Source: a virus
Reading direction: 5' to 3' (one strand)
DNA: 64,000 nt
Virus record (IMG/VR): IMGVR_UViG_3300045541_000131
Coordinates: 1-64,000 of that record
Part shown: positions 49,378 to 58,313 of the stretch, one piece after another
How positions within the stretch are numbered: position 1 is the first letter of the stretch
Layout: the number at the start of each line of letters is the position of its first letter
Made by a program: the position numbers and the translations under genes
The notes under the pieces: model-generated
What the model saw: only the letters and a program-made list of their open reading frames with translations
Told to the model about the DNA's origin: nothing
Databases searched by the model: none

Positions 49378-50658
49378 ATGAAAATCCAGCAATTAATCAC
49401 AGAAACAGTCGACGGTAAAAATCTCCATCTCGAGCATCTGGATGATGAGATTTGGAATCGTGGACATCAAGGTGCCGTTGAAGCACTACAATACTTAGAA
49501 GGTGCTGCTGGCTTATTGCTTGGATCTAGCGATCAAAAGTATTTTGCTACTAAAAAGTGGGATGGTAGCCCAGCATTGCTAGTAGGCACAGATCCCGAAA
49601 CTGGCGCTTTTGTTATGGGCGACAAAGGCATTTTTAGTGCAACAAAAGAAAACAGAATATACAAGGCCGGCGATGTAGATCGTGTAAAGCCTGACAAAGA
49701 AGTTAAAGGCCAGAAAGTAGATCGTAGTGATCTTAGAACTAAACTCAAAACAGCCTTTAACTACTTAAAAGACTTAAACTACGGCGACAAGATTTTACAA
49801 GGCGATTTGCTTTGGACACAAGGCGACGGTCAAAGCGGATTCCAAATGATCGACGGCGTTAACTATTGGACATTTACTCCTAACTTGTTAACTTATGCTG
49901 TTCCAGCCGACACACCTCTGGCACAGCGCATGAGCAAGGCTAAGGTGGGTATTGTGTTTCATACAACCTATGAAGGTGGTCCTACTCTTAAAAACATGTC
50001 GGCGAGATTTGGTGCTGACATCGGTGAAATAGGCAGCACACCTTATATCTATGTTCGTGATGCTACAATTAAAGATGTTAGCGGCAGCGTAACACTAACA
50101 CAACGCGAAAGCAACATGTTGGAAATGGCCGTTGCTGAATTATGGAACTACTTGTCGGCAATCGGTGAAGAAACATTTAAATGGTTAGAAAGTTCAGTGG
50201 CCGGGCATAGCCTACGAGACTTAATCAAGATAGACATTAACAAAATGGTTCGTGCTGGTGCCATGGATCAGCCAGAAGCGTATGTTCAGCAGTTCCTTAA
50301 GAGATTAGCTGAAAGATTGACTGCTGACATTGAAAAACTAAAGACACAAGCTGGTCAGGATCGCAAGCGTGCCGCACAAGAAGAAGCATTAAAATATATT
50401 CAGCAGCACACTGAAAGCATTGAAAATGTTTACTTGTTGTTCATTGGTATTCAGCGTGTTAAAGATGTTTTACAGAAACACTACGCAGCTATTCGTCAAA
50501 TAGATACATTTATTGCCAGACCAGATGGCAGCTTTGATGTTAAACCCGAAGAAGGTGTAGTCATTGTTGACCATTTAGGCAAAGGCGGCAAGGAAGCAGT
50601 TAAGATTGTAGACAGATTAGATTTCAGTCGCGAAAACTTTGAAAAGGCTCGAGGATGA
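49378..50658 (+). CDS. Tagged nucleotidyltransferase/ligase-like protein
   Basis: The tag is MKIQQLITETVD with a candidate cleavage after ITE. Then residues 58-66 hold KKWDGSPAL (K60, motif I-like lysine of ATP-dependent ligases). GDKGIF, LQGDLLWTQGD (141-150, motif III-like), EGVVIVD (392-398, motif IV-like) and VKIV (K409, motif V-like) follow in order. The region 280-390 is helical and separates the last motifs. This looks like an RNA/DNA ligase fold with a long insert. It is the first gene of the tagged set. Confidence 0.7.
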   Translation: MKIQQLITETVDGKNLHLEHLDDEIWNRGHQGAVEALQYLEGAAGLLLGSSDQKYFATKKWDGSPALLVGTDPETGAFVMGDKGIFSATKENRIYKAGDVDRVKPDKEVKGQKVDRSDLRTKLKTAFNYLKDLNYGDKILQGDLLWTQGDGQSGFQMIDGVNYWTFTPNLLTYAVPADTPLAQRMSKAKVGIVFHTTYEGGPTLKNMSARFGADIGEIGSTPYIYVRDATIKDVSGSVTLTQRESNMLEMAVAELWNYLSAIGEETFKWLESSVAGHSLRDLIKIDINKMVRAGAMDQPEAYVQQFLKRLAERLTADIEKLKTQAGQDRKRAAQEEALKYIQQHTESIENVYLLFIGIQRVKDVLQKHYAAIRQIDTFIARPDGSFDVKPEEGVVIVDHLGKGGKEAVKIVDRLDFSRENFEKARG

Positions 50659-51284
50659 GATTACTAGAATTAAAAGGCGGGCGTAGACTTATAGTCGTAT
50701 ACGGTGGCGGCTTTCAGCCTTTTCATGTGGGACACATGAGCAGTTACTTACAAGGCAAGGCAGCATTTCCTGATGCTGACTTTTATGTTGCTGCCAGTAA
50801 TGTAACCAGCGAGCGTCCAATACCTTTTACTGAAAAGAAATTTTTAGCACAACAAGCTGGTGTTAGTGATCCTGTTGTTCAAGTGGGCACTATGAGTTAT
50901 ACAAATGATGCTGGCCGTAAAGTAACCAGCACTCCATTGAATCCTTTAGAAGTTTTACAAAAATACGATCCAAACAAAGATGTCCTAGTTATTCTACGCA
51001 GCGAGCGTGATCCAATGAAGACCACAGCCACTAGTTATTATCAGCCATGGCAAGGTATGGAAGCAGCAGAACCATTCGGCGAGCATGCTTATATTTTTGT
51101 AACTAAGAAACATGACTTTACTCTCTGCGGCAAAGATGTATGTAGCGGCACACAAGTTCGTAACATGTATCAAGAAGCCAATGACAAAGAAAGATTAAAT
51201 TTAATCAAACAACTATATCCCAGTGCTACTAATGAAGTAAAAATAAAGAAAATATTAGACAGCAGATTAGGTTCAGCAACATGA
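50655..51284 (+). CDS. Tagged nucleotidylyltransferase (NMNAT-like)
   Basis: After MRLLELKGG (LLE motif), a Rossmann-like nucleotidylyltransferase begins: LIVVYGGGFQPFHVGHMSSY with H-x-G-H. SERPIPFTEKKF and GTQVRNMYQEAND, a variant of the ISSTxxR motif, follow. Family members transfer AMP or CMP to a phosphorylated substrate such as NMN. Size (209 aa) is typical. ATGA overlaps join it to both neighbours. Confidence 0.8.
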   Translation: MRLLELKGGRRLIVVYGGGFQPFHVGHMSSYLQGKAAFPDADFYVAASNVTSERPIPFTEKKFLAQQAGVSDPVVQVGTMSYTNDAGRKVTSTPLNPLEVLQKYDPNKDVLVILRSERDPMKTTATSYYQPWQGMEAAEPFGEHAYIFVTKKHDFTLCGKDVCSGTQVRNMYQEANDKERLNLIKQLYPSATNEVKIKKILDSRLGSAT

Positions 51285-52999
51285 AATACTTAGAAATATT
51301 CGAGCAAATGCTCAGTGAAATCAACATGAGCCCCAGCAGCCTAAGAACACTGGCCAGCCAGATTGATGCTCGTGCTGGCATGGAGTTCGAAATGTTAGTG
51401 CCAGGTGTTGGTGGTGCAGATGAAGAAGGCGACATGGAACCCGACTACGGTGCCGACGAGCGTATTCGTAGATTTGGTGATATTAGAGACTTTTTCTATG
51501 ATGGTAACTTCAATAGTCGTCGCGATGTAGAGAGTTTAATGGATGAAATCTGGAACGATTACGCGGACAGCGATTGGCTCAGCGAAAAGAAACAATCAGC
51601 ATGGGATGAAGTTGCCGAAGATCATATCCGTGATTTAGTAGAGCGTGACTATGGTGATGAATATTTAGAACAAGCTGAGGAAGAAGCCAAAGATCAAGCA
51701 CCGGAATTCGGCATGAACGCTGAAGAACTACAACAAGCTGTACAGGTTCGTTATAAAGAATTATTCCTAGACAAAGTCAACGAAATCCTCAGCGACATGG
51801 GCGACGACTACGACAAGGCCTTTGAAGAATGGCAAGACGAAGTTTGGCCTGAAATTTGGAACGACGATGACATGTTCACCGACTGGGCCGAGGAAGAAGG
51901 CATGAGAATGATGAGTGACATAACAAGAGGTTATGAAATCACATGGCCACATTGGGAATCGCCTGAAACCGAAGGTGAAATAGACATTGAACAAGTTGCT
52001 GATGAATTCGGCGATGCTATAGGCAGACCAGTTAATTGGAGCCGCAATTATCATGGCGGCAAGCGAGCAGCCAACACTTATGTGGTCGAACCCGACGGCA
52101 GTTTAGATGGCGATGATCCTGGTGATGCTGGCTTAGAATTTGTTAGCCCACCATTACCCATACAAGAACTATTAAGTGATTTGGTTAAAGTTAAAAAATG
52201 GGCCGAAAGAGCAGGTGCTTATACAAATTCCAGTACTGGCTTACATATCAATGTCAGCGTACCTGGTTGGCAAGGCAATTTACAAGACTTAGATTATGTT
52301 AAACTAGCTGTATTGTTAGGCGATGAATATATTCTAGCTCAGTTTGGTCGCAGCAGTAACACTTATACCAAGAGTGCTTTAGGCATAGTTAAAAAGCATA
52401 TTCAACAGAGACCGCAAGACGCCGAGGCTCTGCTCAAGCAAATGAAGGATCACTTAAATGCTGCTGCCAGTAAATTAATACACAGCGGCGTTACTGAAAA
52501 GTATACCAGTATCAATGTTAAGGGTGGCTATATAGAATTTCGTAGTCCTGGCGGCGACTGGTTAAATGAAGATTTGGCTACGATTGAAGCAACCTTATTA
52601 CGATTTGTAGTGGCCATGGATGCGGCAGTGGATCCCAACAAGTACAAAGAAGAATACGCAAAGAAGCTTTATAAGTTATTAGCCCCTAGCAATGACACAA
52701 CAGATACGCTACAATACTTTGCTAGATTCAGTGCTGGCACACTACCTCGCAGTGCGTTGACTAGTTTTGTTAAACAAGCACAACTACAGCGTACAATGAA
52801 GAAAACAGGTCCTCAAGCGGGCAAGCGTTATTGGTGGGATGTATCTAAGCCGGACTCAGCAGCTGGCATTAGAGTAGTAGCTGCCACGAAAGAAGAAGCC
52901 ATTGCCAAGGCACAGGGAGAATACCCAGAATGGCGATATGCTAGAAACATTGTAGCTACGCCTTCGGAAGAATACAAAGAACAGGGAGCAGGCTCATGA
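51281..52999 (+). CDS. Tagged amidoligase-like protein
   Basis: The start MKYLEIFEQMLSEIN includes IFE and LSE. AGMEFEMLVPG begins an amidoligase (COOH-NH2 ligase superfamily) core; VEPDGSLDGDDPGDAGLEFV, STGLHINVSVPGW and INVKGGYIEFRSPGGDW follow. Residues 45-225 are a long acidic insert rich in Asp, Glu and Trp. A short C-terminal module (residues 500-572, with RYWWDVSK) is attached. Members of the family make amide or peptide bonds. Catalytic residues appear present. Confidence 0.72.
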   Translation: MKYLEIFEQMLSEINMSPSSLRTLASQIDARAGMEFEMLVPGVGGADEEGDMEPDYGADERIRRFGDIRDFFYDGNFNSRRDVESLMDEIWNDYADSDWLSEKKQSAWDEVAEDHIRDLVERDYGDEYLEQAEEEAKDQAPEFGMNAEELQQAVQVRYKELFLDKVNEILSDMGDDYDKAFEEWQDEVWPEIWNDDDMFTDWAEEEGMRMMSDITRGYEITWPHWESPETEGEIDIEQVADEFGDAIGRPVNWSRNYHGGKRAANTYVVEPDGSLDGDDPGDAGLEFVSPPLPIQELLSDLVKVKKWAERAGAYTNSSTGLHINVSVPGWQGNLQDLDYVKLAVLLGDEYILAQFGRSSNTYTKSALGIVKKHIQQRPQDAEALLKQMKDHLNAAASKLIHSGVTEKYTSINVKGGYIEFRSPGGDWLNEDLATIEATLLRFVVAMDAAVDPNKYKEEYAKKLYKLLAPSNDTTDTLQYFARFSAGTLPRSALTSFVKQAQLQRTMKKTGPQAGKRYWWDVSKPDSAAGIRVVAATKEEAIAKAQGEYPEWRYARNIVATPSEEYKEQGAGS

Positions 53000-54342
53000 G
53001 ATTAAGCGATTTACAAGAAAGTCAAACTGTCGTCGAAGACGCAAATCCTGTACAAAAGGCAGCAGTACATTTCTTTAACAGTAAAGTTGGCGATGTAGAC
53101 AAAGAAGCCGTTGATAACTATGTAGACGCTGCTAACAGTCTTTATAAAAAAGCACAGCAACAGGGTTTTGGCGATCAAGTAAAGCAAGCATTAGTTAAAG
53201 CCAAGAAAAGTCCTTATTTACAAGGTGGTGTTGTTACTACCATTGGTGCTGTACTTACTGGCGGATTATTAGCATCAGCACAGAGATTTGGCTTAACTCC
53301 TGGTCAAACAAATATGTTATTACAAGCAGTATTGAATACAGTTATTCCTACTGTAGTTAGTCGCATTAATGGTCGCAGTTGGGATGAAACTATTAAGTAT
53401 ACATTGGCCAGTGCCGCTACTGGCATAGGTGCCGCAGCAGCCATGGGCGAATCAGACTACAGTCCAATGACCAAAGACGCAATGAAAGCAGACAAGATCC
53501 GCAGTCTAGAGAATCTTATTGCCAAGTACAAAGAACAAGGTCGCCAATTAAAAGTTCAAGAACTTGAATTAGAACTAAAGAAACTACAAGGTGTGGCAGA
53601 AGGCCCATTGAATGAATCCGATAAATTTACTAGTTGGTATGATTGGAAAGATCAGGCTATAAGTAGTGGGTATACTATTACAAAAAAAGATGATAAAATT
53701 GTAGCATTGAACAAACAAGGCCAAATAGTCGGTCATTGGTCTGATGTTGGTAGGTTTCTAAGTGGTAAGGCACCGCGCCCAAATTTCAATGCCGCAATGC
53801 GGGCAAAAAAAAATCTAGATAATGAGCAAGGTGTGGCGGAAGAAATCAATCCCGAAGTTAAACAACCTGGGTTTAAGCATCGAATCGTAATAGGCGATTA
53901 CATCTATAGTGCCAAAGGCTCTCCCAGTGGCCTAAGGATAGAATGCCACGATAGTGAAGGTACACTTTTAGGCTACGCTCAGTTTATGTTTTACCGAGAC
54001 CACCTTGAAAGTCAGTATACTAAAGTTCGTAGTCAATACCAAGGCCAAGGTATAGCCAGCAATATGTATGCTTACGCACACATGCTAGGCAATGATATTC
54101 AGCCAAGTCCTTATTTAGAGCCTGACGGTAAAAAAATGTGGCGAGCATTCAAAAAATCCGGGGCGGCAAAAATTATGGCCGGTGATACAGTTAAGGAAGC
54201 CAAAATGAGTGCTGCTGTTAGATTTCAGCGTGCCATGGATCGCGAGCGTGCCAAAACTGATGCCCATTATCGAGCAGGCAAAGAAGTAATGGCTCGTGCT
54301 CGTGCCGAACAAGACAAGAAAAAAGAACAAGAGAAAAAATGA
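52996..54342 (+). CDS. Tagged modular protein with GNAT-like end
   Basis: The tag MRLSDLQESQ holds LQE. Residues 70-150 have two hydrophobic helices (GGVVTTIGAVLTGGLLASA and AATGIGAAAAMGE). Two QGVAE motifs, at 198-202 and 278-282, border an 80-residue module. After the second a GNAT-like acetyltransferase domain begins (residues 290-395, with TKVRSQYQGQGIASNMYAYA, the acetyl-CoA loop). The end is a charged helix. If QGVAE are processing sites, this is a polyprotein of at least three parts. Confidence 0.68.
   Translation: MRLSDLQESQTVVEDANPVQKAAVHFFNSKVGDVDKEAVDNYVDAANSLYKKAQQQGFGDQVKQALVKAKKSPYLQGGVVTTIGAVLTGGLLASAQRFGLTPGQTNMLLQAVLNTVIPTVVSRINGRSWDETIKYTLASAATGIGAAAAMGESDYSPMTKDAMKADKIRSLENLIAKYKEQGRQLKVQELELELKKLQGVAEGPLNESDKFTSWYDWKDQAISSGYTITKKDDKIVALNKQGQIVGHWSDVGRFLSGKAPRPNFNAAMRAKKNLDNEQGVAEEINPEVKQPGFKHRIVIGDYIYSAKGSPSGLRIECHDSEGTLLGYAQFMFYRDHLESQYTKVRSQYQGQGIASNMYAYAHMLGNDIQPSPYLEPDGKKMWRAFKKSGAAKIMAGDTVKEAKMSAAVRFQRAMDRERAKTDAHYRAGKEVMARARAEQDKKKEQEKK
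53587..53842 (+). repeat. Pair of near-identical QGVAE-coding repeats
   Basis: CAAGGTGTGGCAGAAG (53587-53602) and CAAGGTGTGGCGGAAG (53827-53842) differ at one base and flank an 80-residue module. Another such repeat is at 58447-58462 (CAGGGTGTGGCGGAAG), and degenerate forms occur at 58935 and 61506. Confidence 0.8.
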
Positions 54343-54527
54343 AAACAATACACTGGTTCTATTTTGTATCAGCTCTTTGCGTAACATTTTTCGCAGGCTT
54401 AGTCTTAGGCATGATTGCCATGCGAGATTTTATGGCCGAAGAATTTATTGTTATAGATCCTGAAAAACTTCAGCACTATCGTCAGATTCATGAACCTGTA
54501 AAAAAATCTCAAGGAATGACAGCATGA
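54339..54527 (+). CDS. Small single-pass membrane protein
   Basis: The 62 residues have one membrane helix (residues 5-27, WFYFVSALCVTFFAGLVLGM) and a short polar end. It is coupled to both neighbours by ATGA overlaps. Unlike its neighbours it has no tag. It could anchor a partner in the host membrane, but no proof exists. Confidence 0.62.
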   Translation: MKTIHWFYFVSALCVTFFAGLVLGMIAMRDFMAEEFIVIDPEKLQHYRQIHEPVKKSQGMTA

Positions 54528-55771
54528 GATTACTTGAATTAAAGCAAGGTCTGGGACTAACTATCTTCGACATCGACGATACGCTGTTTCACACCACCGC
54601 CGAAATTAAAGTAATTAAGAACGGGCAAATTGTTCGCAGTCTAAATAATCAAGAATTCAACAACTACGAATTACAACCCGGCGAGTCATTTGACTTTGGT
54701 GAATTCCGCAGTGCCGAAAAGTTTAATCGTGAAAGTAAACCTATTAGACCAATGATTGCCAAATTAAAAGCCATGCTAAAGAACGCCGGAGACAGCACAG
54801 TTATCATGCTGACTGCTCGTGCCGACTTTGACGATAAAGAAAAGTTTTTAAGCACATTTGAAAAGTATGGCATTGATATGAGTCGTGTTCATGTACATCG
54901 TGCTGGCAACTTGCCTGGAGATGATATACCTGCTGAAAAGAAAGCCGTATGGGTTCGTCGCTACTTAGACACTGGCAAGTATGGTCGTGTAAGATTATAT
55001 GATGACAGCAGAACAAACTTAAAGGTATTTAAAGCATTGGCGGCAGAATACCCCAATGTTGAGTTCGAAGCCTACTATGTTGATCCTAATGGTCAAGCCA
55101 TAGTTCATGAACAAGAAGTATTTGAAGATTACAGCACTATAGTTCAAACACTTAGAAAAGCTGGCTATCAAGAACTTGGATCAGGTGCTGATGCTACTGT
55201 ATGGACCAAAGATGCAGGAACTGTAATTAAAATTATTGTACCCGAAGACGAAGAATCTGAGTCGGATCAAGCAGTTGCTACATTTAAAAAGTTCTACGAG
55301 TTCTGTATGGCACACCAGGACATAGAATGTTTGCCTAAGTTTATTAAAATACAAGGTAGCCATTACGCAGAGTTTGAAATAAAAGGTCGAACATTTTTAC
55401 AAATTGCCATGGAACAATTATATCCCATAAAGAAGAATAGCTTCGAACAAGGTATAGTTTATGTATTCAGCGATTATGCTACTAAACGAATACCATGGCA
55501 ACGAGTTAAACAAGAACTCACTCTGCCAAAAACATGGCATGATACTGAATTCTTTGAAAGAAAAGCTAATGAATTCGCATTGAAAATATCCCAGTTGAAT
55601 GAATTAGATGAAGCAAAATTATCAGTGCTATACAATGTAATGGTATTGTTATATCACACTGGTAGAATAAACAAGATGGGTTGGGATTTACACACAGAAA
55701 ATGCCATGCTAAGACGAGATGGCACTATAGTTATTATTGATCCGTGGTTCAATATAGAGGATGGTGTATGA
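54524..55771 (+). CDS. Tagged HAD phosphatase fused to a kinase-like domain
   Basis: After MRLLELKQG, a HAD-type phosphatase has DIDDTLF (D16, D18), MLTARADF and LYDDSRTN. From residue 205 a protein-kinase-like domain follows: LGSGADATVW (glycine-rich loop, 218-227), VIKIIV with K236, then WDLHTENAM (D388, N393) and IIDPW (D406). This is the order of a kinase ATP site, catalytic loop and metal loop. Neither domain shows loss of a key residue. The predicted chemistry (phosphate removal plus transfer) on one tagged chain is unusual. Confidence 0.75.
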   Translation: MRLLELKQGLGLTIFDIDDTLFHTTAEIKVIKNGQIVRSLNNQEFNNYELQPGESFDFGEFRSAEKFNRESKPIRPMIAKLKAMLKNAGDSTVIMLTARADFDDKEKFLSTFEKYGIDMSRVHVHRAGNLPGDDIPAEKKAVWVRRYLDTGKYGRVRLYDDSRTNLKVFKALAAEYPNVEFEAYYVDPNGQAIVHEQEVFEDYSTIVQTLRKAGYQELGSGADATVWTKDAGTVIKIIVPEDEESESDQAVATFKKFYEFCMAHQDIECLPKFIKIQGSHYAEFEIKGRTFLQIAMEQLYPIKKNSFEQGIVYVFSDYATKRIPWQRVKQELTLPKTWHDTEFFERKANEFALKISQLNELDEAKLSVLYNVMVLLYHTGRINKMGWDLHTENAMLRRDGTIVIIDPWFNIEDGV

Positions 55772-56082
55772 ACATTGATGATTTAATGGGAAAGAGTCGT
55801 CCTAAAAAAGTCCAGCGTGAATATACTGACATGGAAAGAGCCATCATGGAAGGCGGCGGGGAAATATTATCAGACGATGTTTATTACCTACAAAAGGAAT
55901 TAGAACAACAGTTTGAAAACTTTGCCGACGGAAAGAAACCTGGACGCAAAGGACTAGCAAAACGCATGGGTGTAGATTGTAGCAAAAGCGAAACTGCACT
56001 ACGCAAGATTGCTAAAAATTCATCAGGCGAGCGTCAGCGTATGGCACATTGGTGTGCTAACATGAAGGGTGGCCGCAAGTGA
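55768..56082 (+). CDS. Small protein with conserved C-terminal module
   Basis: The start at 55768 forms an ATGA overlap. It begins MNIDDLMGKSR (no clear cleavage motif). The C-terminal 45 residues, with KPGRKGLAKRMGVDC and IAKNSSGERQRMAHWCANMK, form a module I recall from T4-like phages. Basic residues and two cysteines suggest metal or nucleic-acid binding. Function unknown. Confidence 0.62.
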   Translation: MNIDDLMGKSRPKKVQREYTDMERAIMEGGGEILSDDVYYLQKELEQQFENFADGKKPGRKGLAKRMGVDCSKSETALRKIAKNSSGERQRMAHWCANMKGGRK

Positions 56083-56639
56083 AAGTTGCAGACATTATCA
56101 CCGAAGCCAAAGTCAGTGTCCGTGATCAAATCATTGCGGCTGTTAAAAAAGATGGCGGCAAGTTAAATGACTATTTTGTTAGATTTACAGATGTTGACCA
56201 GTTGGGATATTCAGCACGACAAAAGTTTGGTCGTACACCCGATGTCGGCGCTCCTGATTTTGATGTTGATTACATAGGAACAAACAAAGGTAGTCCAGCA
56301 CTTTGGTTTTACCCTTTAAAATATTATCTCAGTCAAAAAGAATCCTATGCTACTGATAAACCTTATGTATGGGTAGTCAAATTAAAACCTACAGCATGGC
56401 TACAGCCCGTTAGCAGTTCAACTAAAGAAAAACAGCCTGCACCTGCAGGACTTGAGCGAGTGGGATTTTTACGCAAATCTACTGTGCCTGCTGCTATATT
56501 TTTTAAACCTGGCTATGAACTTGTGGCTAAAATCTATGACTATGGCGGGCAGCATCAAAGACATGGTGAAGTCAAGGGTGCTCCTAAAAAACCTGGTTTA
56601 CTGTCAAAGGTATTAGGTATGTTTGGTAAAGGTAAATAA
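56079..56639 (+). CDS. Tagged protein, possible ART-like fold
   Basis: The start is GTG (MKVADIITEAKV, ITE). The 186 residues include DYIGTNKGSPALWFYPLKYY and YVWVVKLKPTAW, a strand-turn pattern vaguely like ADP-ribosyltransferase cores (STS/YFT blocks), then ERVGFLRKSTVPAAIFFKPG. T4 Alt is a packaged ADP-ribosyltransferase, so this parallel is attractive, but the catalytic residues cannot be identified with certainty. ATGA overlap with the previous gene. Confidence 0.58.
   Translation: MKVADIITEAKVSVRDQIIAAVKKDGGKLNDYFVRFTDVDQLGYSARQKFGRTPDVGAPDFDVDYIGTNKGSPALWFYPLKYYLSQKESYATDKPYVWVVKLKPTAWLQPVSSSTKEKQPAPAGLERVGFLRKSTVPAAIFFKPGYELVAKIYDYGGQHQRHGEVKGAPKKPGLLSKVLGMFGKGK
56633..56638 (+). promoter_or_regulatory. 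Late promoter inside the tagged operon
   Basis: TAAATA, seven bases, then ATG at 56646. The predicted start is 1-2 bases upstream of the start codon. Confidence 0.5.
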
Positions 56640-56645
56640 TATATT

Positions 56646-57983
56646 ATGCGATTACTAGAAATTAAATCACTATTAGAAGCTACAACACTTACCGCCAAGG
56701 AAATGTCCAAATACCCTTTCCGCCAAGAAGTGTTTTTACAAAAAGTTAAAAATCAAAGTCCTTTTGAACTAGATGACGGAACCAGCGGTGTAGTTGATAA
56801 AAAAGAACTACCTAGACTAAAGCAATTATTTGCAGCTGGTAACTTTGCTGCTGTTGGCAAAATCAAGCTAGCAGATGGCAGAATGGTTGCCATGGGCAAG
56901 TTTAAAAAGACTGGTGAGTTTGGCGGCAAGACTGGTGGCGAAGAAGGTAAAGTAAGTAATCGCGGTGAAGTTGCTGAAGGCATTATGGGTGCAGGTTTAT
57001 TTGCTAAACTAGCTGCTCGTGCCGGCGGAAAAATTAATGCTATTGGCCCAGATGATATTTGGCGTGTTATTGACCAACTAAAAAGCTCCGGTGCCGACGA
57101 ATACTCGATGAAGATTCGTGATGCTGGTAAGGTAGTCGTCAATGACAGCATTGTGTTTACATTAAGGCTAAAAGAAGGTCCTTATAAGGATTTGCTAAAT
57201 CCAGCCAAGCGTAGTTTATTAACTGACTTAGTGGGTAGCGTAGTTGAGTTTTCTAACAGTAAGGATGCTGAAGAATACAGTAAGTATTTCTACTTAAATG
57301 GCAAGCCTGATATTATCAATGTTATTGCCGACGGGGTTACTGAAGAGAAAAGCAGTAAAGTTGACGTTAAGGTCGTAGTAACTGATCCTAAGACTGGTCA
57401 ACAAAGCGAGCGTGTATTGAATCTAAGCCTAAAAGCTGGAGCCGATCAGTTCGGTCAAGTTGGCGGTGGCAAGGCCGCTGTTGCCGGCAGTCAGTTTGAA
57501 AGCCAAAAAACACTATGGAGTCGTTTTGGTATAGATGTAGAAAGTCTACGTGCTGACTTTGAGCGTTTACTCAAGGATAAAGGCCTATTGGAGGCCATTG
57601 CCATGATGTATACTAACGCTGACAGCATGTTTAGAGAACTATTAAGCGGTGACTACGACGAAGAAGAATATTTGTATCTAAAGGACTTTGTCAAAGCCAT
57701 TAATTATTTTGCTACATTAAACATGCCTAATATCTTATTAGTCAGCATGGAAGGCGGCACTTATGATGTGTTGAACTTTGACTTGCTAGAAGGCAAGCTA
57801 AAAGACATCAATCTCAGCAGTAGATTTAGCGAAACAACCAAGAATCCTCAAGTTGAAATTTACGACGAAGCTACAGGACAATGGCTGCTTAGAGTTCGTG
57901 CTAAAGTAGAGGGCGGTAGTTATTTGCGTAACTACATCGAAAAAGGCCCGCTAATGTCTAAGCTAATTAGCGTCAAACGCTAA
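56646..57983 (+). CDS. Tagged protein, possible PD-(D/E)XK nuclease
   Basis: The tag MRLLEIKSLLEAT ends in LLE. Residues 75-145 include a glutamate-rich helix (NRGEVAEGIMGAGLFAKLAA). SSKVDVKVVVTDPKTG and LNLSLKAGADQFGQVG form a D ... S-x-K pattern resembling PD-(D/E)XK nuclease cores. The C-terminal half (residues 290-445) is helical. The nuclease idea needs structural support. It has its own late promoter. Confidence 0.6.
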   Translation: MRLLEIKSLLEATTLTAKEMSKYPFRQEVFLQKVKNQSPFELDDGTSGVVDKKELPRLKQLFAAGNFAAVGKIKLADGRMVAMGKFKKTGEFGGKTGGEEGKVSNRGEVAEGIMGAGLFAKLAARAGGKINAIGPDDIWRVIDQLKSSGADEYSMKIRDAGKVVVNDSIVFTLRLKEGPYKDLLNPAKRSLLTDLVGSVVEFSNSKDAEEYSKYFYLNGKPDIINVIADGVTEEKSSKVDVKVVVTDPKTGQQSERVLNLSLKAGADQFGQVGGGKAAVAGSQFESQKTLWSRFGIDVESLRADFERLLKDKGLLEAIAMMYTNADSMFRELLSGDYDEEEYLYLKDFVKAINYFATLNMPNILLVSMEGGTYDVLNFDLLEGKLKDINLSSRFSETTKNPQVEIYDEATGQWLLRVRAKVEGGSYLRNYIEKGPLMSKLISVKR

Positions 57984-58014
57984 TTTCAATTTAAAATAAT
58001 CGAACAAAATTGAC

Positions 58015-58020
58015 TAAATA
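58015..58020 (+). promoter_or_regulatory. Late promoter giving a leaderless mRNA (gene at 58026)
   Basis: TAAATA, five bases (ATACT), then ATG. Confidence 0.6.
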
Positions 58021-58025
58021 ATACT

Positions 58026-58313
58026 ATGAAAATAGTAGAACTTATCGCGGAAGATGCAGGCGGCATGGGAGCAGGCAGCGTTGCTGCTGTAGCTATGCCT
58101 TTTATGCGTCCTCATCGCAAACGCAAAACACGCACAATGCGTCGGGAAAGCGGCAACGAAATCCTACGCAGAATGCCTTATAATAATATTGCCGAAGAAT
58201 TAATGGCTTCACTGGAAGAAAAGTGGAGCGAAAAATACAAGCGTAGTATTAACTGCGATAACCCTAAAGGTTTTAGTCAAAAAGCACATTGCCAAGGAAG
58301 AAAAAATGGATAA
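58026..58313 (+). CDS. Tagged small basic protein with CNNPKG-like module
   Basis: The tag MKIVELIAEDAG holds IAE. An Ala/Gly-rich segment and a basic stretch (RPHRKRKTRTMRR) follow. The C-terminus has RSINCDNPKGFSQKAHCQGR, a short two-cysteine module that I recall from many aquatic T4-like phage proteins. After tag removal the product would be very basic, suiting DNA binding in the capsid. It overlaps the next gene by 8 bases. Confidence 0.65.
   Translation: MKIVELIAEDAGGMGAGSVAAVAMPFMRPHRKRKTRTMRRESGNEILRRMPYNNIAEELMASLEEKWSEKYKRSINCDNPKGFSQKAHCQGRKNG

Noticed and set aside
57995-58020. Sigma70 promoter before the gene at 58026 (TTGACT at 58009)
   Set aside because: No -10 box lies 17 bases downstream before the ATG. 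The TAAATA overlap explains the site better.
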